From Physocladia obscura (lineage: Eukaryota > Chytridiomycota > Chytridiomycetes > Chytridiales > Chytriomycetaceae), in the NCBI GenBank assembly GCA_027596945.1, contig JADGJH010000052.1, forward strand, positions 1 to 33,334: a DNA stretch of 33,334 nucleotides. The letters are read 5' to 3'. A model generated the notes under the pieces. It did not search any database. It was not told the DNA's origin and was given only the letters and a program-made list of their open reading frames with translations. This document shows positions 30,001-33,334 of the stretch, in pieces; position 1 is the stretch's first letter, and every line of letters begins with the position of its first letter. Position numbers and translations under genes: made by a program.

Positions 30001-31718
30001 GAAAACCAGTTGAAAATGTTCGCGCATACGTTTTTGATGAATTCTTAAATATGGTCCCTGATGGAATTGTTGGCGAATTGTATCTTGGTGGAAACCAGCT
30101 AGCAACAGAATATTATAAACGTAAAGATTTAACAGAAGCGGCATTTTTTAAAGATCCGTACGTGGTTAATGAGCGCATTTACAAGACAGGTGACTTAGTT
30201 CGCCGTTATCCGAATGGCGAATTGGAGTACATGGGTCGGAAAGACACACAGATAAAAATTCGCGGTCAACGCATTGAACTTGGAGAAATTGTGAATGTTT
30301 TAAATAATCATTCCATAGTCAAAGAAGCCGTTGTTATTCACGTCAAACGTGAATTTCAGGATCACTTGATCGCTTTTGTAGTTTTGAAGATCGAAATTTC
30401 AGACAAACTGCTCGCTGAAATTAAACTCTTTCTGATGGATAAACTTCCGCAATATATGGTTCCAAGAGTTTTGATTCCTGTTGATCGGATTCCAAGGACT
30501 ACTTCTGGAAAAACAGATGATAAAGCTCTTGCTTTTAACTGTAGGGAATTAATTGATCAAGCTCTTTTGCCACAAGGCTTAAAAGCCATTCTGCCAGCAA
30601 ACAAAATGGAACAGGCGATTTGGGACATCGTTTCCGATATCCTTGGGCATTCAAAATTTGGAGTTACAGACAGACTCTTCGAAATAGGGATGAATTCTCT
30701 GCAACTTCTGAGATTTTCAAAGCAATTGGAAGCCAAACTTGGTTTACCTGTTAATTTAAAGTTGCTATTCATGAATCCCACAATTCGCTCTCTTACATCT
30801 CAAAAGCTTGAAAAAGAGCCATCAATTGTGCAAATGTCACGTGGTGCGTCTGAAACTGGTCCAAAAGTCTTCTTCTTCCCTCCAATTATTCCATCTGTTT
30901 TGCCGTATACCCAGCTGCACAATCTTTTGGCAGTGACGTCGTATGCTATCAGTATTCATAAATCCTTCGAAACAATGGAAGACATGGCCAAAGCTTATAT
31001 TAAAGTTATGCGTTCTGAACAGCCTACAGGGCCTTATAATATTGCAGGATATAGTATGGGTGGAATGCTTGCACTTTGCGCGGCATCAATTCTGACAGCA
31101 AAGTATCAAGTTGTTGTGGATAATGTAATTATGTATGATTCTTCACACCCCAAAACAATTATGTCCAGTGAATACACAAATATTTCCCAAACTATGAGAG
31201 AATATGTGGGTGACTATGACGCAGACCAAGAATTAATGATTGATTTGCAAAAGCTGGTCGGACACAATGAGATGGTTATCCAAAAGTGGAAACCGCTTCC
31301 ATACAGTGGAAAAGTCACACTTATTCATTCTGATGAGAATGCATATCCATCAAACGGTTGGACTCCAGATTTGTTGCCAAATTTTAAAGTTATTGCGTAT
31401 AGTGCAACACATCTCAAGTTCTTCCACGAACCTCACGTTAGAGATATGGCTACAATTTGTAACAAGCTGCTTTTGGAAGTACCAAGTTCTGACAGCCCAA
31501 TAACTCCAATAACTAATACGCTGTTTTTGGATGCACAAATTCCCAATAGCTTAATAACATCAACATCTGCAACATTACTATCTCCCTCACGTTCTGTTAC
31601 TCCAATTATGGTTGTTACTCAAGGATTCAAAATTTTCAAAGGCAAATCTCCGTTTGCTAAAATGATGAAAAAGTTAAACGTCTCTGTTTCTGCACGTATG
31701 GGCAAAGTTTGGAATTAA
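16483..31718 (+). CDS. Highly reducing PKS-NRPS megasynthase with two NRPS modules and terminal thioesterase
   Basis: Twenty exons encode about 4,711 residues: 16483-16524, 16590-16941, 16992-17491, 17544-17695, 17778-18872, 18931-19191, 19244-19451, 19501-19640, 19699-20356, 20413-20814, 20863-22085, 22142-22616, 22667-23340, 23393-24606, 24652-25058, 25110-25645, 25701-26565, 26626-27991, 28048-29825, 29932-31718. Domain order is KS-AT-DH-(degenerate MT)-ER-KR-ACP-C-A-PCP-C-A-PCP-TE. The role is iterative assembly of a reduced polyketide, addition of two amino acids, and thioesterase release. Start ATG 16483 gives MTQIAIVGIG, the normal KS beginning. Phases match at every intron except across exon 3, where the sum shows one base missing near 17325. 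The donors at 18873 and 19641 (GTTCCA, GTTTGG) are weak but are the choices that keep the frame. Carrier domains need a phosphopantetheinyl transferase from elsewhere. The product is unknown. Confidence 0.85.
18281..19345 (+). other. AT (acyltransferase) domain
   Basis: It loads the extender unit, normally malonyl in this class, onto the ACP. It starts at VFVFSGQGPQH. The nucleophile is Ser617 in GHSVGE. The second catalytic His lies in GGPFHS just after the intron at 18873-18930. The domain ends near EISPHPVL. The serine motif is canonical. I do not assign malonyl versus methylmalonyl choice. Confidence 0.85.
19530..20640 (+). other. DH (dehydratase) domain
   Basis: This double-hotdog domain removes water from the beta-hydroxyacyl intermediate. 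The catalytic His is His958 in VKGHTVDG, followed by the usual FPAAGY. The partner Asp is Asp1130 in LDSIFQ, keeping the DxxxQ pattern. Both active-site residues are present, so it should be functional. Confidence 0.8.
20863..21890 (+). other. Degenerate C-methyltransferase and structural region
   Basis: This lies between DH and ER, where HR-PKSs carry a C-methyltransferase. Landmarks of the fold survive: a strand ILELQ at the SAM motif I position, FDLILGWECG at the YDLIIA..VLH position, and LLLVPGGVLIW at the LLKPGG position. Motif I lacks its glycine-rich GxGxG loop (it reads LELQHPSLGL), so SAM binding is unlikely. The rest (IWVITNDTV, GIALTQTLQNEFP) matches the structural segment that precedes ER in this class. 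I infer no alpha-methylation by this enzyme. Confidence 0.55.
21891..22960 (+). other. ER (enoyl reductase) domain
   Basis: This medium-chain dehydrogenase-type domain reduces the enoyl intermediate with NADPH. Visible landmarks are IKSVAMNFKNVL, ELSGEV, GDHVMGF, the nucleotide-binding IHAASGGVGVAAVQIAQ (about residues 1750-1766), ILNSLQG and LLAPLGKFVDIGKRDI. It appears complete, so fully saturated positions in the product are possible. Confidence 0.85.
23020..23700 (+). other. KR (ketoreductase) domain
   Basis: This short-chain dehydrogenase domain reduces the beta-keto group. The NADPH loop is LVGGCGGLG (about residue 1958). The catalytic Lys lies in NKFNKVAHSKI, Ser in LFSSVVVLCSNP and Tyr in SNYSVAQAYFD. 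The Asn that often follows the Tyr (NYAAANAFLD) is Gln here. The fold and the Ser-Tyr pair are intact, so activity is expected. Confidence 0.8.
23850..24070 (+). other. ACP domain
   Basis: The phosphopantetheine attachment serine is Ser2248 in LGLDSLAA (codon 23951-23953). This carrier holds the growing polyketide and passes it to the first C domain. Confidence 0.85.
24190..27510 (+). other. NRPS module 1: C1-A1-PCP1
   Basis: C1 (about residues 2325-2760) should couple the polyketide to the first amino acid. Its active-site motif is HHIVVETW, with the second His kept but Asp to Glu and Gly to Thr. A1 (about 2800-3260) keeps A3 (FTSGSSGEPKG), A5 (YGPTEAT) and A7 (YKTGD). A8 reads RGQRVEIEE, with Glu where Gly is usual, and A10 reads TTAKKVNY, keeping a Lys but losing the Gly. 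FDPSVAD places Asp at the GrsA Asp235 position, which supports an alpha-amino acid substrate. The identity of that amino acid is not predicted. PCP1 has Ser3326 in IGMNSLS. Confidence 0.8.
27570..30800 (+). other. NRPS module 2: C2-A2-PCP2
   Basis: C2 joins the second amino acid. Its active-site motif is HHMVMDEW, keeping His and Asp but with Gly to Glu. A2 keeps canonical A3 (FTSGSTGEPKG), A5 (YGPTEAT), A7 (YKTGD), A8 (RGQRIELGE) and A10 (TTSGKTDD, with the lysine). FDPSVAD again puts Asp at the amino-group-binding position. PCP2 has Ser4372 in IGMNSLQ. This module is closer to consensus than module 1 and shares two intron positions with it. Confidence 0.85.
30860..31480 (+). other. Terminal thioesterase domain
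   Basis: An alpha/beta-hydrolase thioesterase domain follows PCP2 directly. The nucleophile is Ser4491 in GYSMGG, the acid is probably the Asp in MYDSSHP, and the His is His4610 in SATHLKFF. It should release the product by hydrolysis or cyclisation. About 80 Ser/Pro-rich residues follow to the stop at 31716-31718. Most studied fungal PKS-NRPSs end instead in a reductase-type or Dieckmann-cyclase domain. Confidence 0.85.
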
Positions 31719-31982
31719 TTTCTAGAAATATCGTCGTTAAAAAAATAATTTATTTTTCAACTTCAAAAAAAGAGAAAAAAAAAAAAATTGCAAGATAGCG
31801 CTCAAGTTTCCCTGGCAATAATAATACATGACTTATTTTTTTCATAGTTTTTTAGTTCAATTCTTTTCATTTATTCGATTTAAAAAATAAAAAATCGAAA
31901 AAATGTTTATTTTTGAGAATTCCAATTGGTGTTCTTGTTCTTTATTTTTCAAAACCAAATCTATCCTTCCCCAAAAAATTTA
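31719..31982. other. Convergent 3' intergenic region
   Basis: An AT-rich 264-base spacer separates two converging genes. AATAAA-like runs in both orientations near 31740-31900 could serve as polyadenylation signals for each, but none is decisive. Confidence 0.3.
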
Positions 31983-33300
31983 TTACACCAATGTACTCAA
32001 AGATGCAGGTCCTGCCACTTCGTGTGTAAATGGCGCAAATTGTTGCGCAGCAGAAGATCCATGTAATAACTGACTGTTGATTAAGTCAGGTGAGTCACTG
32101 CAAAAGCCATTTGGCGCTCCATTTGAAAACACTACAACACCATTTGCATTATCGACAACTTGATCAACACCACTTCGACATTGCTTACAAGTAAATTCCT
32201 GGCTATTCCATTTTTTCAAATTCAAAGCCCCTGGCGCCATATTTCCAGACTCCATTTCGATGCAATAAATATGTTGCCAAACATTACAGCGACCACACGA
32301 GATCATGGGAAGTCCGTCGTCCCAGTTTTTTGCATTTTTTCCGCAGCTGCAGTTAAATATCCATCCTTCTCTAATCCTGCCGCCACCGCCGCCAGATTTC
32401 TTTGTTACGCTCTTTCTTCCTTTTCCTTTTACTCTATTATTACTATTGTAGCTGTTGCTTATGCTTGCAGTGGCTGGTGATGATGCTGTTGCTGCGATTC
32501 CGATTCTGATTCTTTTTGATGCTAATTCTTGGAGCTGATGAAACACTGGATTTGCAGTATCGCCTTTGATGTCAATATCAGCCGACTCTCGAGAAGCTGT
32601 TGCAGTTTCTATCGATTCAGCAATTTTAATTTTCAATTCACCGTCTTTATTGTCGGTTCCGTCTACTTCATTTTCAGTACTATCGTCAAGACCTGATCGT
32701 TGTAATCGACGCTTAAAACGCTCGTCACGCGATATTGGCTCTGTTTGCTGGTTTTTTCGTGACTGTGATACGCTCGAGTTCCCGCGTGTGATACGAAAAT
32801 GTGATTCATACTGTTGCTTTTAATTAAATTTTTAAAGACATCTGACGAAATAAATAAAACCTTATCCACAGACTCGCCAACCCCTCGTCTGGCATCCCTT
32901 TCAATCATTTCAGTCCGCTCCCGCTCCATCTGTTCCAGCAATTTATTTTCAAGGCGCGAAGACCGTTTTCGTGACATTATTGCCATTTCTCGCTCAGCTT
33001 GTACGGTATATTCGCGTTCAACTCGAGCAGCTTCTTCTTCTACACGTCGACGCAGCTGTTCTTGTTGCGCCGCAATGCGGGCTTCTTCTAATACGCGATC
33101 GTGCAATGATTGTAGTACTGTGACACCAATTCCTAAAGTCAGCATCTGGTGGAGTGCGCGGTCATTTGGGGAACGAGAAGTTTTGAATGTTGCGGGGAAT
33201 GTTTGCCAGTCATCTGCTGTTCGACAAACGAGTTCCCATTTTACGTTATCAGAGATTTCCCCGGTTTTAGTTTGCACGAGTTCGCGGTAGAGCCGATTAT
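31983..33300 (-). CDS. PHD-finger protein, 3' part (5' end outside the window)
   Basis: Two exons on the minus strand (33300-32861 and 32816-31983) give 423 residues. A splice acceptor at 33301-33302 shows that earlier exons lie beyond the window. The visible start reads NRLYRELVQTKTGEI, then WELVCRTADDWQTF, a long Arg/Glu-rich coiled-coil-like helix, and MSRKRSSRLENKL. The C-terminal third has a PHD finger, CSCGKNAKNWDDGLPMISCG and CNVWQHIYCI with FTCKQC, giving the Cys4-His-Cys3 ligands. This order matches a family of fungal nuclear PHD proteins likely to read histone tails. The 44-nt intron is very short, but its GT and AG ends and phase-0 junction are consistent. It converges on the PKS-NRPS gene. 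Confidence 0.8.
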
Positions 33301-33334
33301 CTACAGATTATCAATCAAAAAAAACAAACACAAA

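Noticed and set aside
1..33334. CRISPR array, tRNA or rRNA genes
   Set aside because: No regularly spaced repeats, no cloverleaf-like B-box arrangement and no rRNA core sequence were seen on reading. A covariance-model scan would be needed to exclude small RNAs.

Overview
The window looks like nuclear DNA of an early-diverging fungus, most likely a chytrid. This lineage call is inference, with no marker gene to fix it. The genes have many short GT-AG introns (about 44 to 375 nt, one with a TACTAAT branch-point), Asn/Gln-rich low-complexity proteins, and long AT-rich spaces full of decayed transposons.

Layout. 1-5300: decayed sequence. It holds a pseudogene on the minus strand (329-1300), a GC-rich island with a possible orphan mitochondrial-targeting exon (about 1690-1810), a Ty1/copia RNase H relic (minus, 3151-3620) and a DDE transposase relic (plus, 4328-5089). 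5665-6624: an intact intronless seven-helix membrane protein. 6812-7030: a relic of a second DDE transposase. 7724-13166: a six-exon SNF2-family chromatin remodeller with a PHD-type zinc region and a Gln/Asn-rich tail. 13167-16482: CpG-poor space with several decayed ORFs. 16483-31718: one giant 20-exon gene. 31983-33300: the 3' part of a PHD-finger gene on the minus strand, convergent with the giant gene.

The giant gene is the main content. Read through its introns it encodes about 4,711 residues with the domain order KS-AT-DH-(degenerate methyltransferase)-ER-KR-ACP-C-A-PCP-C-A-PCP-TE. That is a highly reducing iterative polyketide synthase fused to two complete peptide-synthetase modules and a terminal thioesterase. 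The predicted product is a reduced polyketide chain capped by two amino acids and released by the thioesterase. No transporter, regulator or tailoring enzyme lies beside it.

Two structural observations stand out. First, the two NRPS modules share introns at identical codons and phases, once in the C domain and once in the A domain. This points to duplication of an intron-bearing module inside a eukaryotic genome. Second, the KS domain has a one-base frameshift in a G run, either a homopolymer consensus error or a real inactivating lesion. In addition, the transposon-rich spaces have long stretches with no CpG at all, and all the stop codons in the relics are ones that C-to-T change can create. 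Both facts suggest past cytosine methylation of repeats.
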